DNA from: Streptomyces lincolnensis
GTDB taxonomy: Bacteria > Actinomycetota > Actinomycetes > Streptomycetales > Streptomycetaceae
Reading direction: 5' to 3'
NCBI RefSeq assembly: GCF_001685355.1
Contig: NZ_CP016438.1
Span: forward strand, 3,906,001 to 3,970,000
DNA length: 64,000 nt
This document shows, in pieces, positions 1-7,131 of this stretch (position 1 is its first letter; the number at the start of each line of letters is the position of its first letter). The translations under genes and the position numbers were made by a program. The notes beneath the pieces were generated by a model. It ran no database searches. It worked only from the letters and a program-made list of their open reading frames with translations, and had not been told where the DNA came from.

Positions 1-626
1 GCCTCCTCGGCGTCGATGCCGGCCACGCAGGCCAGACCGATGCCGTCCTCGTGGAGGGTGCCGAGGGCCTTGACCAGGCGGTTGCCCTCCTGAGCCGCGG
101 CGCGTTCCCGTTCGGTCAGGCCGGGTTCGCCCTCGGGGAGCGGGAAGAGGTCCGGGGTGGGGCCCGCGAGGGCGAGTCGGCCCGGGGACCAGCCACCCAT
201 CAGGGGGCGCCAGGGGTCGGCTCCGGCGGCGGCCAGGGCACGGGCGTTGTCGGGGCGCCGGGCCATGACGGCGTTCCACAGGGCCGTCGAGCCGTCGGAC
301 TCGCGGGCGTCCACGTCCGAGACGCGGCGGGCCAGTTCCGCGACGACCTCAGGGGATCCGTAGGTCGCCGCCCGGTGCAGGACGTAGCCCGATCCCCAGC
401 CGTGCGGGTCGGCGCCTCGGTCGAGGAGTCGGCGGATGGCCTCTATGTCCTGCCAGTCCTGCCAGGTGAAGCCCTCCCAGCCGGAACTCCTGGAACTCCT
501 GGAACTCCTGGAACTCCTGGAACTCCTGGAACTCCCTGAGCGTCCAGAGCTCCCGGACTGCCGGTTCCAGCCTGCCGCCGGGCCCACCAGACCCGTCGGC
601 TCCGTCGGTTCCGTCTGCCCTGTCAT
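1..626 (-). CDS. Ankyrin-repeat protein, C-terminus outside the window
   Basis: Reading from the ATG at 626, a Ser/Arg-rich leader of about 50 residues is followed by ankyrin-type repeats: 'IRRLLDRGADPHGWGSGYVL', 'HRAATYGSPEVVAELARR' and 'DGSTALWNAVMARRPDNARAL', ending in the A-GADPW signature. Ankyrin repeats mediate protein-protein contacts; no catalytic domain is visible in the part seen. The leader contains six RSS tripeptides coded by a 9-bp tandem repeat. The gene is cut at its 3' end by the window edge, so total length is unknown. No strong Shine-Dalgarno stands before 626, and a start inside or after the repeat cannot be excluded. The next minus-strand gene upstream (a glycosyltransferase) is 220 bp away and not obviously in the same operon. 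Confidence 0.75.
   Translation of the reverse strand, partial: MTGQTEPTEPTGLVGPAAGWNRQSGSSGRSGSSRSSRSSRSSRSSRSSGWEGFTWQDWQDIEAIRRLLDRGADPHGWGSGYVLHRAATYGSPEVVAELARRVSDVDARESDGSTALWNAVMARRPDNARALAAAGADPWRPLMGGWSPGRLALAGPTPDLFPLPEGEPGLTERERAAAQEGNRLVKALGTLHEDGIGLACVAGIDAEE
483..536. repeat. Six tandem copies of a 9-bp unit, in-frame
   Basis: The unit GGAACTCCT is repeated six times (last copy ends CCC). On the minus strand it codes for repeated Arg-Ser-Ser within the N-terminal leader of the ankyrin protein. Because the unit is a multiple of three, copy-number change would alter linker length without breaking the frame. Confidence 0.9.
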
Positions 627-847
627 GGTCCCCTCCGATGCCGTTCGGATGGCTGCCGGTTCGGGCGGCTCCCTGAGCCCTCCGAACCGACGGCCATCCG
701 CCGTCAGTAACCCGACGTCCGCCGTCTTGTACGCGCTGCGCACACCCTCGCAGACGGGTCTGACAGTCCGGCCTCCCCAGAGGCCGACGACAGGCCGGCG
801 ACAGGCCGACGGCAGGTCACCGACCGTCTAACGGCGCGGAGGCGTAC

Positions 848-2524
848 TCACTTCCGGCCCGCCGACTTCCACGGGTCCGCCCGCCGCGCGAGGGTCCGCG
901 CCTGGTGGCGTACGTCCGGCGGGAGGCGGTGGAGGAGGGTGCGGGCGGCCTTGCGGACGCGGGGTGCGGCTGTGGTGCCGAGCAGGATGCGGTCGGGGAC
1001 GGTGGCGTGGCCCGGTCGGCCGACGGCCAGCCGGAGTTGGCCGCCCGGGCCGCCCCAGGTGGGGATGACCAGGCGCGGCGGGGTGCCGACCTTCGTGGTG
1101 GCGGGACGGGGCCGGTCGTCGTCGCGGGCGACACGGGCCCGGCGACCGATGCCGAGGAGCTGGACGCTGGCCCACACCAGGTGGGTGCCGGGGAGCATCG
1201 CCTCGCCGCCGGCCAGGGTGGCCGGGTCGATGGCGGTCTCCCCGGTGAGGACCACGCGGTGCCGGCCGCCGCCGAGCGGTTCGGTGCGCGGGGTGAGGTC
1301 GACGTCGGGGAACCACCACAGGTCGCGTGCCGTGTCGTGGAGGAGGAGTTCGCCGTGGGTGTGGCCGAGGGGGTGCGGGGACTCCCAGCCCTCGGCGCCC
1401 TCGATGCCGGCCAGCAGCTCGGGGTCCAGGAGGAGACGGCCGTAGCGCTCTACGAGGGTGAGGGGCTCGCCGTCGGCGCGGATCAGGGACATCGTGGTGG
1501 AGACGACGAGTCGGCCGGATCTCCAGCGGACGTCGTCCACGGTTACCCGGGGTCTGATCCCTCGGGTGCGGCGGGCCAGTTCGACCAGGGAGTCGAGGTG
1601 CCCTTCCTCCAGCAGGTGCGCCCGCAGGCCGCTGACCGCCGGGAGGCCCTCGCGGACGCCCGGCGGGTAGGCGTCCAGGGCCATGTTGCGTACGACGTCG
1701 AAGTAGCGCTCCAGGGCCTTGCCCTTGCGTTGCAGCACGCGGGGCTCGCTGACCGGGCGGAGGAGCTCGACGCGGTAGGAACGGCGCAGTAAGTGGTCCT
1801 GGAGCGGGCCCGGTTCGGTGCCCTCCTTGATGGCCTCCACCACGCCACGCAGATGGCCGTAGTAGTCCTCGGGGGTGGCGGCGCGTCCGCTGTTGTTGCC
1901 GCCGTCGTCCCGACGTTTCCAGATGTAGCAGGGCTGGTCGGCGAGGATCGAGACCGTTTTGGCCCGGACGTAGGCCTGGGCCATGAAGAGCTGGTCCTCC
2001 AGACGGACCGGGCCCTCCGGGAAGGCCAGGTCGTGGGTGAGGAGGAAGTCGCGGCGGAACATCTTGTGCGGCGTGAGGCTCTCGAAGAGCGGGGCGTCCT
2101 CGGCCGTGCATCGCTCGACGGTGCGCTTGAAGACGCGGCTGGGGCCCGCCATGGTCCCGATGACCTTGCCCAGGACGATGTCGGACTGGTTGCGGACGGC
2201 GAGGCGGTGGAGGTGTTCGAGCGCCCGCGGGGTCAACTCGTCGTCCTGGTCGACGAACTGGACGTACTCCCCTCTGGCCAGGCGCACTCCCACGTTGCGC
2301 GGTTTGCCGGGCCAGCCGGAGTTCTCCTGGTGGACCACGCGGACGTGCGCGTGCTTGGCCGCCAGTTCGTCCAGTCGCTCGGCCGAATCGTCGGTGGAGC
2401 CGTCGTCGACGTAGATGATCTCGTATTCGTCCTTGCCCAGACTCTGGTTGAGCAACGACGGTGAGCACAGTTCGATATAGCGGCCCGCGTTGTACACGGG
2501 CACAACAATGCTGACTTTGATCAT
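848..2524 (-). CDS. Family 2 glycosyltransferase with one TTA codon
   Basis: A 558-residue cytoplasmic GT-A glycosyltransferase. The N-terminus has the classic family 2 layout: 'VSIVVPVYN' at residues 4-12, the nucleotide-sugar aspartates in 'YVDDGSTDD' (D40, D41) and the metal-binding 'DQDDE' at 92-96. The rest (about 230-558) resembles the long C-terminal regions of wall-polymer (teichoic acid type) glycosyltransferases, so a role in cell-wall glycopolymer decoration is possible but inferred. The ATG at 2524 was chosen over an upstream TTG because a GGGGGG tract lies 5 nt before it and the protein then starts exactly at the fold. Leu-245 is coded by TTA (bases 1790-1792), making translation dependent on the bldA tRNA in Streptomyces. 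A 14-bp perfect palindrome lies 44 bp upstream. Confidence 0.88.
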   Translation of the reverse strand: MIKVSIVVPVYNAGRYIELCSPSLLNQSLGKDEYEIIYVDDGSTDDSAERLDELAAKHAHVRVVHQENSGWPGKPRNVGVRLARGEYVQFVDQDDELTPRALEHLHRLAVRNQSDIVLGKVIGTMAGPSRVFKRTVERCTAEDAPLFESLTPHKMFRRDFLLTHDLAFPEGPVRLEDQLFMAQAYVRAKTVSILADQPCYIWKRRDDGGNNSGRAATPEDYYGHLRGVVEAIKEGTEPGPLQDHLLRRSYRVELLRPVSEPRVLQRKGKALERYFDVVRNMALDAYPPGVREGLPAVSGLRAHLLEEGHLDSLVELARRTRGIRPRVTVDDVRWRSGRLVVSTTMSLIRADGEPLTLVERYGRLLLDPELLAGIEGAEGWESPHPLGHTHGELLLHDTARDLWWFPDVDLTPRTEPLGGGRHRVVLTGETAIDPATLAGGEAMLPGTHLVWASVQLLGIGRRARVARDDDRPRPATTKVGTPPRLVIPTWGGPGGQLRLAVGRPGHATVPDRILLGTTAAPRVRKAARTLLHRLPPDVRHQARTLARRADPWKSAGRK

Positions 2525-2567
2525 GAAAGCCCCCCGGCCCCGATCCCCTGTTTTCCCCCTGACATCG

Positions 2568-2581
2568 TCCGAACGTTCGGA
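2568..2581. promoter_or_regulatory. 14-bp perfect palindrome, candidate operator
   Basis: TCCGAACGTTCGGA lies between the glycosyltransferase start (2524) and its AT-richer upstream region. A second hairpin (GACGAAA/TTTCGTC, 2614-2631) sits further upstream. The binding protein is unknown. Confidence 0.45.
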
Positions 2582-2680
2582 ATTCGACAAGAGTTCCCCA
2601 AGTGTTCCTTAGAGACGAAATGTTTTTCGTCGGGTGTGACCGGGAGTAATGAGGCGGGTCCGGGGGGCTGAGATGCCTGG

Positions 2681-3175
2681 TCAGCCCGCCGGGGCGAGTT
2701 CCGCTCGGCCGAACAACAGGGCGTAGCCGTGCGGGAGTTGGAGCAGGGTGCGGTCCACCAGGTCGTCGCCGACCAGAGACGGGAGGACGCTCAGGACCGA
2801 GCTGACGTCCCAGCGGGCCGTCGCCGGGGTGGCGCCCTGGATGCGGGCGGCGACCGCGTCGACGAACTCCGCGGCGGTCAGCGGACGGGTCACCGGAATC
2901 TGCGACGCGACCACGCGCGCGGCCTCCTCGGGCAGAGCGCGGGCCAGGTCGACCCGTTCGTCACCGATGACATGGCCACCGAGGGCCGACAGGACGATAC
3001 GGATGACACGTTCGGCCTCCGCCGCGGTGGGGTACTGGCCGACATCCCGCACCGCGGTGACAAGGTCGCCCCACCGGGGCCGTTCCTGCGCCCTATCCAT
3101 CCCGTCCGTCCCATCCATCCTGCCCATCCCGTTCTGCTGCCGTGACGCCGCGGGGCGGTCGCTCAGCACGGTCAC
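2681..3175 (-). CDS. DUF2267 domain protein
   Basis: 164 residues. After a Met/Asp/Gly-rich leader of about 30 residues the protein shows the DUF2267 pattern: helical 'AEAERVIRIVLSALGGHVIG', then 'ERVDLARALPEEAARVVASQ' and a second helical half ending 'LPHGYALLFGRAELAPAG'. The family is common in actinobacteria and has no established biochemical role. The GTG start at 3175 is well supported: AAGGAGG lies 8 nt upstream. The gene is followed on the same strand by the glycosyltransferase after about 150 bp, and preceded by the terminator of the Hsp18-type gene, so it probably has its own promoter in the AT-richer stretch 3195-3245. Confidence 0.8.
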   Translation of the reverse strand: MTVLSDRPAASRQQNGMGRMDGTDGMDRAQERPRWGDLVTAVRDVGQYPTAAEAERVIRIVLSALGGHVIGDERVDLARALPEEAARVVASQIPVTRPLTAAEFVDAVAARIQGATPATARWDVSSVLSVLPSLVGDDLVDRTLLQLPHGYALLFGRAELAPAG

Positions 3176-3278
3176 GTCGAAGCCCTCCTTCTGACATTTG
3201 GAACGTTTAGAACTTTTCGGACACCTAAGATACTTCGATTACTTCGGTTGCCGCGGATTTCCGGGGCGCCCGGGGTGT

Positions 3279-3308
3279 TCCATGGGTGCCGGACACGGCA
3301 CCCATGGA
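3279..3308 (-). terminator. Hairpin terminator of the Hsp18 gene
   Basis: A 12-bp perfect stem (TCCATGGGTGCC / GGCACCCATGGA) with a 6-nt loop begins 7 nt after the hsp18 stop codon. Confidence 0.75.
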
Positions 3309-3314
3309 GGCCGC

Positions 3315-3740
3315 TCAGCCGCTGATCTGCTTGCGTTCGCCGCTGCCGCCCGTGATCTGGATGCGGCGCGGCTTGGCCTGTTCGGCCACGGGGATGCGCA
3401 GGGTCAGGACGCCGACGTCGTAGGAGGCGTCGATACGTTCCGTGTCGAGGGTGTCGCCGAGGAAGAGCTGGCGGGTGAAGGAACCCGTGGGCCGCTCGGC
3501 GACGATCAGTTCCGCGCCCTCGGGGGCGGGATTGCGGCGTTCGGCACGGACGTTCAGGACGTTCCGCTCGACGTCCAGCTCGATCGTCTCGGGGTCGATG
3601 CCGGGGAGGTCGAAGTGGACGACGAAGTCGTCCCCGGAACGGTAGGCGTCCATCGACATCGCGGAGGGTCGGGCCGTAGAGCCGAGGACCTGCTGCGCGA
3701 GCCGGTCGAATTCACGGAAGGGGTCCGTACGCATGAGCAT
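3315..3740 (-). CDS. hsp18: Small heat-shock protein, Hsp18/Hsp20 family
   Basis: 141-residue alpha-crystallin chaperone. It opens with the Hsp18-like 'MLMRTDPFREFDRLAQQVLG', has the crystallin core from about residue 30 ('FVVHFDLPGIDPETIELDVE', 'GVLTLRIPV') and the C-terminal I-x-I anchor motif ('IQI') used for oligomer assembly. Such proteins hold unfolding proteins during heat stress. ATG at 3740 matches the family; a GTG one codon upstream (3743) is also possible. The Shine-Dalgarno AGGAAAGGAG is 9 nt (6 nt for GTG) away. Upstream sit a near-ideal sigma-HrdB-type promoter and a HAIR-like inverted repeat overlapping its -35, so heat-inducible repression is likely. A strong terminator follows. 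Confidence 0.92.
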   Translation of the reverse strand: MLMRTDPFREFDRLAQQVLGSTARPSAMSMDAYRSGDDFVVHFDLPGIDPETIELDVERNVLNVRAERRNPAPEGAELIVAERPTGSFTRQLFLGDTLDTERIDASYDVGVLTLRIPVAEQAKPRRIQITGGSGERKQISG

Positions 3741-3791
3741 CACAGTTCACTCCTTTCCTCAGGCGTTCCTGTGCGATGCCCTACGGCTTCT

Positions 3792-3820
3792 TATATAGCT
3801 CGAAGGAGGAAACTTGACAA
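3792..3820 (-). promoter_or_regulatory. Promoter of hsp18
   Basis: On the minus strand TTGTCA (3815-3820) and TATATA (3792-3797) are separated by 17 bp, close to the vegetative consensus. Transcription would start near 3785, about 45 nt before the start codon. Confidence 0.7.
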
Positions 3821-3833
3821 CCCTCGACTCAGG
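3813..3833. promoter_or_regulatory. HAIR-like inverted repeat, candidate HspR operator
   Basis: CTTGACA-N7-ACTCAGG matches the HspR-associated consensus CTTGAGT-N7-ACTCAAG in 11 of 14 positions with the correct 7-bp spacer. It overlaps the -35 box of hsp18. Assignment to HspR is by consensus only; RheA is the repressor known for hsp18 in S. albus, so the site could also serve another repressor. Confidence 0.5.
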
Positions 3834-3904
3834 TTCGAGTTCGTGGGAGGCCCCGGCACTAGCCTCGAGACACTTCGGGGCACACCAGACAGCAGGAGGC
3901 AGTG

Positions 3905-4207
3905 ATGGCCAAGGTTCCCAGCGCGGTGGTCGCGGCGAGCGGGCTCGTCGGCGGGTACGGCGTGGCCCGCTGGACGAAGAAGCGGCCGCTGGGCGGTGCC
4001 GTACTGGCCGTGGCCGGGGCCGCGGCCGCCCAGCAGTGGCGGCGGCAGGCGGGCGGAAAGGCCGCGGGCGCGCTGACGGCGGCCTATGTCGCCGCCTTCG
4101 CCGGATCCCACCCGCTGGCCAAGAAGGTGGGCGCCTGGCCGGCCGTGTTCTCCGTCGCGGGCGCGGTGGCGCTGGCGTCGTGGGCGGTCGCGGACCGCAA
4201 CGGCTGA
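3905..4207 (+). CDS. Small hydrophobic membrane protein, unknown function
   Basis: 100 residues, Ala/Gly-rich, with about three hydrophobic segments: 8-20, 28-42 ('GGAVLAVAGAAAAQ') and 78-95 ('AVFSVAGAVALASWAVAD'), separated by basic stretches. I recognise no domain. ATG at 3905 is preceded by GGAGG (5-6 nt spacing); a GTG immediately before (3902) is possible. It is divergent from hsp18, sharing the 160-bp intergenic region with the HAIR-like operator, which raises the possibility of shared heat regulation, although no plus-strand promoter stands out. Confidence 0.65.
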   Translation: MAKVPSAVVAASGLVGGYGVARWTKKRPLGGAVLAVAGAAAAQQWRRQAGGKAAGALTAAYVAAFAGSHPLAKKVGAWPAVFSVAGAVALASWAVADRNG

Positions 4208-4295
4208 GCCGCGCCGCGGGCGGGCGCCCCTCTGCGGCAGCCACCCCGGCACAATTCCCTCGCCCGGCCCCGGCAGGGCTGGCTACGCTCCCCGC

Positions 4296-4604
4296 ATGCC
4301 GAAGAAGACACCGCCGACCGAGCTGGTGGTGGACCTGCGGGGCCGGTCGTTCGACACGCTCGACGAGTTCTGGGACGCCGTAGCCGGGCCTCTGGGTCTG
4401 CCCGAGGGGTTCGGCCGGAATCCGGACGCGCTGCGGGACACCTTGCAGGCCGGGGGCGTCTCCGAGGTCGTCGACAGCTACGACGTCATAGTCGTGCACG
4501 CCGACAAGCGGGGGATCTTCGCCTCCCGGGACCACGAGACGCGGGCGCTGCGTACGGCGTTCGCCGGCCGGCGGTCGCAGTTGCTCGCGCACCCGCTCTC
4601 CTGA
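4296..4604 (+). CDS. Barstar-like ribonuclease inhibitor
   Basis: 102 residues matching the barstar family: an N-terminal beta strand 'ELVVDLRGRSFDTLDEFWDA', the diagnostic 'FGRNPDALRDTL' (barstar FGRN-DALWD) near residue 40, and 'YDVIVVHADKR' as the second strand. Barstars bind and block barnase-type RNases. No barnase-like nuclease gene is seen nearby, which is usual for Streptomyces barstar-like genes, many of which are solitary. ATG at 4296 has only a weak ribosome-binding site; it lies 88 bp after the preceding membrane-protein gene. It ends 10 bp from the convergent VOC gene. Confidence 0.85.
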   Translation: MPKKTPPTELVVDLRGRSFDTLDEFWDAVAGPLGLPEGFGRNPDALRDTLQAGGVSEVVDSYDVIVVHADKRGIFASRDHETRALRTAFAGRRSQLLAHPLS

Positions 4605-4614
4605 AGGTGCCGCT

Positions 4615-4977
4615 TCACCGGGGCCGGTGGGTCAGCACGTTCACCACCCGCCCGTTCGGGTCGCGGACGAAGAAGCGCCGTACGCCCCACTCCTCGTCCC
4701 GAAGCTCCCGTACGACCTCCGCGCCGGACGCCACGACCTGGGCGTACACCGTGTCGACGTCCTCGACCTCCACGCTCAGGTCGGGGACGACGGACCCGGT
4801 GCGTTCCTCGGTGAAAAGGCTGACCTGGGCGGTGGGGTTGGCGGGCGAGGCGAGCGTGGTCACCCAGCCCATGGACATGACCTCCTCGAAGCCGAGCAGC
4901 CCGTAGAAGTCCCGGCTCCTGGCGACCCCCTCCTCGGACGCGACCTGGATGTTGGGAACGACCCTGCGAATGGTCAT
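4615..4977 (-). CDS. VOC (glyoxalase/bleomycin-resistance fold) protein
   Basis: 120 residues with the paired beta-alpha-beta-beta-beta modules of the vicinal oxygen chelate superfamily: 'SRDFYGLLGFEEVMSMGW' in the first half and 'SVEVEDVDTVYAQVVASGAE' plus 'RRFFVRDPNGRVVNVLTH' in the second. The family includes glyoxalases, dioxygenases and drug-binding resistance proteins; substrate cannot be predicted here. ATG at 4977 was chosen over GTG at 4983 because GAGGAG is 8 nt from the ATG but only 2 nt from the GTG. Confidence 0.85.
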   Translation of the reverse strand: MTIRRVVPNIQVASEEGVARSRDFYGLLGFEEVMSMGWVTTLASPANPTAQVSLFTEERTGSVVPDLSVEVEDVDTVYAQVVASGAEVVRELRDEEWGVRRFFVRDPNGRVVNVLTHRPR

Positions 4978-5106
4978 GACCACGGCTCCTCACGTCGGCC
5001 CACGCCTTTTCCGCTTCCGCTTCCGCTTTCTGTCATCCGCTGTTTCTGTTATCCGCTGTACCAGCCTCGCGTCTCCTCACCGTCCCCAGCCACCGGTACG
5101 CGAGGA

Positions 5107-6582
5107 ATGACGTACGTGACTTCACTGATCAGCCGCCGCGGCATGCTCAAGGCGACCGGAGCCGTCGGTATCGCCGCGGCCGCCACTACCACCGTCTCCG
5201 CCGCCCCGGCCTCGGCCGCCGGTGCCGCCTTCGCCCACCCCGGTCTGCTGCACACCGGCACGGACCTCGCCCGCATGGCGGCCAAGGTGAAGGCCGGCGC
5301 CCAGCCCTACACCGCCGGTTACGCCAGACTGACGGCCAACCGGCATGCGCAGAGCGGCTGGACGGCCCGTCCGCAGGCGACCGTGGTCCGGGGCGGCACC
5401 GGCCAGAACTACACGATCCTCTACAACGACATCCACGCCGCCTACCAGAACGCCCTGCGTCACCACGCCGGCGGCGACAGCGCCCACGCGGACACGGCCG
5501 TGGCCATCCTCAACGCGTGGTCGGCCAAGCTGACGGGACTCGCCGGGAACGCGGACCGCTTCCTGGCCGCCGGGCTGTACGGCTACCAGTTCGCCAACGC
5601 CGCCGAACTCGTCCGCGATCACCCCGACTTCGAGCTCGACCGCTTCCAGGAGATGCTGAGCACCGTCTTCGCTCCGCTCAGCGACAGTTTCCTGGCCGAG
5701 CACAACGGTGCCGTCATCACCAACTACTGGACCAACTGGGACCTCACCGCCGTCGCCTGCGTCCTCGCCACGGGCATCTTCTGCGACGACAAGGCCCAAG
5801 TCGCCCGCGCCGTCGACTACTTCAAGCACGGCGAGGGGCTCGGTTCCATCAAGCACGCCATCCCCGTCGTCCGCGACGACGGACTCGCCGAGTGGCTGGA
5901 GGCCGGGCGGGACCAGGGGCACGCGCTGCTCGGTGTCGGGCTGATGGGCACGGTCTGCGAGATGGCGTGGAACCAGGGCATCGACCTCTACGGCTACGAC
6001 GACAGCCGGTTCCTCAAAGGCGCGCAGTACGTCGCCAAGTGGTGTCTCGGCGGTGATGTGCCCTTCACCGCGAACACGCGTGCCAAGGGGGCGGTCAATG
6101 GGTGGTCCGGGGCCGAGACCGTCACCGAGGCGGCGGTTGTCGATCCGGGTATGCAGCGGCCTATCTGGGCGATGATCTCCAACCACTACACCAAGCGGCG
6201 GGGGGTGTCGGCGTCTTACGTCACGCGTATCGCCGCGAAGGCTTCGCCCGAAGGGGGCGGTGGGGATTACGGGCCCAACAGTGGGGGGTACGACCAACTC
6301 GGCTTCGGGACCTTGGCGTTTACGCGGGACAAGGTGACCGACTCGGTGGCGTCGCGCGGGCCGGTGGCTTCTGGGGGCGGCTCCGGTAGTGGGGCGGCTG
6401 GCCCTTCCTCGTCTTCCTCTGCCTCTGCTTCTGCCTCTGTTTCTCCGGTGTCGGGGGGTGACGACCTTGCCGCCACGGGGTCCGATTCCTTCGTTGGCTG
6501 GACCGCTGCGGCGGGGGTCAGTGCGATCGCTGGGGGGTTGTTGTTCCTTCGGCGTCGGGGTGCTTCGCGGGGAGCGGAGTGA
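5107..6582 (+). CDS. Tat-exported, sortase E-anchored alginate lyase-like protein
   Basis: 491 residues. The N-terminus carries a twin-arginine signal ('SRRGMLKATG', then a hydrophobic Ala stretch and an AxA site). The mature region resembles the alginate lyase family (all-alpha barrel polysaccharide lyases): 'NDIHAAYQNALRHH', 'ITNYWTNWDLTA' and 'QGHALLGVGLMG' are typical of Streptomyces proteins so named. After a Ser/Ala linker the C-terminus has LAATG (454-458), a transmembrane helix and 'RRR', i.e. the LAXTG signal of class E sortases. The enzyme should therefore be covalently fixed to the cell wall. The GTG at 5116 may be the true start: GAGGA is 9 nt before it, whereas it abuts the ATG at 5107. 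The actual substrate is untested. Confidence 0.82.
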   Translation: MTYVTSLISRRGMLKATGAVGIAAAATTTVSAAPASAAGAAFAHPGLLHTGTDLARMAAKVKAGAQPYTAGYARLTANRHAQSGWTARPQATVVRGGTGQNYTILYNDIHAAYQNALRHHAGGDSAHADTAVAILNAWSAKLTGLAGNADRFLAAGLYGYQFANAAELVRDHPDFELDRFQEMLSTVFAPLSDSFLAEHNGAVITNYWTNWDLTAVACVLATGIFCDDKAQVARAVDYFKHGEGLGSIKHAIPVVRDDGLAEWLEAGRDQGHALLGVGLMGTVCEMAWNQGIDLYGYDDSRFLKGAQYVAKWCLGGDVPFTANTRAKGAVNGWSGAETVTEAAVVDPGMQRPIWAMISNHYTKRRGVSASYVTRIAAKASPEGGGGDYGPNSGGYDQLGFGTLAFTRDKVTDSVASRGPVASGGGSGSGAAGPSSSSSASASASVSPVSGGDDLAATGSDSFVGWTAAAGVSAIAGGLLFLRRRGASRGAE

Positions 6583-7131
6583 GGTCGTGTGTTGGCTGTG
6601 GGTGGGTGGGGGCTGGGCGCGCAGTTCCCCGCGCCCCTAAAAGAAGGCGCCCGCAGTCGCCGTGGGGTGGGCTGTGCGGGTTTCGCCTTCTGGGGTGCCT
6701 TGTTCGGTCGTAGGGCGGCTGCGGGTCCATCGTGGCTTGTCGCGCAGTTCCCCGCGCCCCTAAAAGAAGGCGCCCGCAGTCGCCGTAGGGGCGGATGTGC
6801 GGGTTGCGCCTTCTGGGGTGCCTTGTTCGGTCGTAGGGCGGGTGCTGGTTCGTTGTGGCTGGTCGCGCAGTTCCCCGCGCCCCTGGAAAGCGGAAGTCGC
6901 CGTTGGGCATGAGGCACCCTCCGGGGCGTGGGCGTCTCAGCCGCCCACGGCGGTAAGGGGACGGGGCGGGGGGTGTCCGCCCGCAGCGGCCGGCGTCCAA
7001 CACGCAGCACAGCTAGGAGACACAGCACCGCCGGACCGAGGACGGAGACCCCCCGCCCCGGCCCCGACCCACCCACCGGACAAGAGGCGCTACACACGCC
7101 CCCACCGAAGCCGCACAGCGCGCCGCAGGCA
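6583..7131. other. Noncoding gap with dispersed repeats
   Basis: No credible gene. The stretch holds the 123-bp tandem repeat (6619-6903) and then GC-rich sequence without codon bias. It separates the lyase-like gene from the convergent MFS gene. Confidence 0.7.
6619..6903. repeat. 123-bp tandem repeat, 2.3 copies
   Basis: Copies begin at 6619, 6742 and 6865, each opening with GCGCAGTTCCCCGCGCCCC. The first two continue with an AAAAGAAGGCGCCCGCAGTC segment and diverge slightly afterwards; the third is truncated. The opening motif is one I recall as widely scattered in Streptomyces intergenic regions. Confidence 0.85.

Noticed and set aside
3905..4207. Phage holin-like role for the small membrane protein
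   Set aside because: Only size and hydrophobicity suggested it; no lysin or phage gene nearby.
6267..7097. Long minus-strand open frame across the 123-bp repeats
   Set aside because: Arg/Pro/Ala-rich, internally repetitive only because of the DNA repeat, overlaps the C-terminal sorting signal of the real gene and lacks codon bias.
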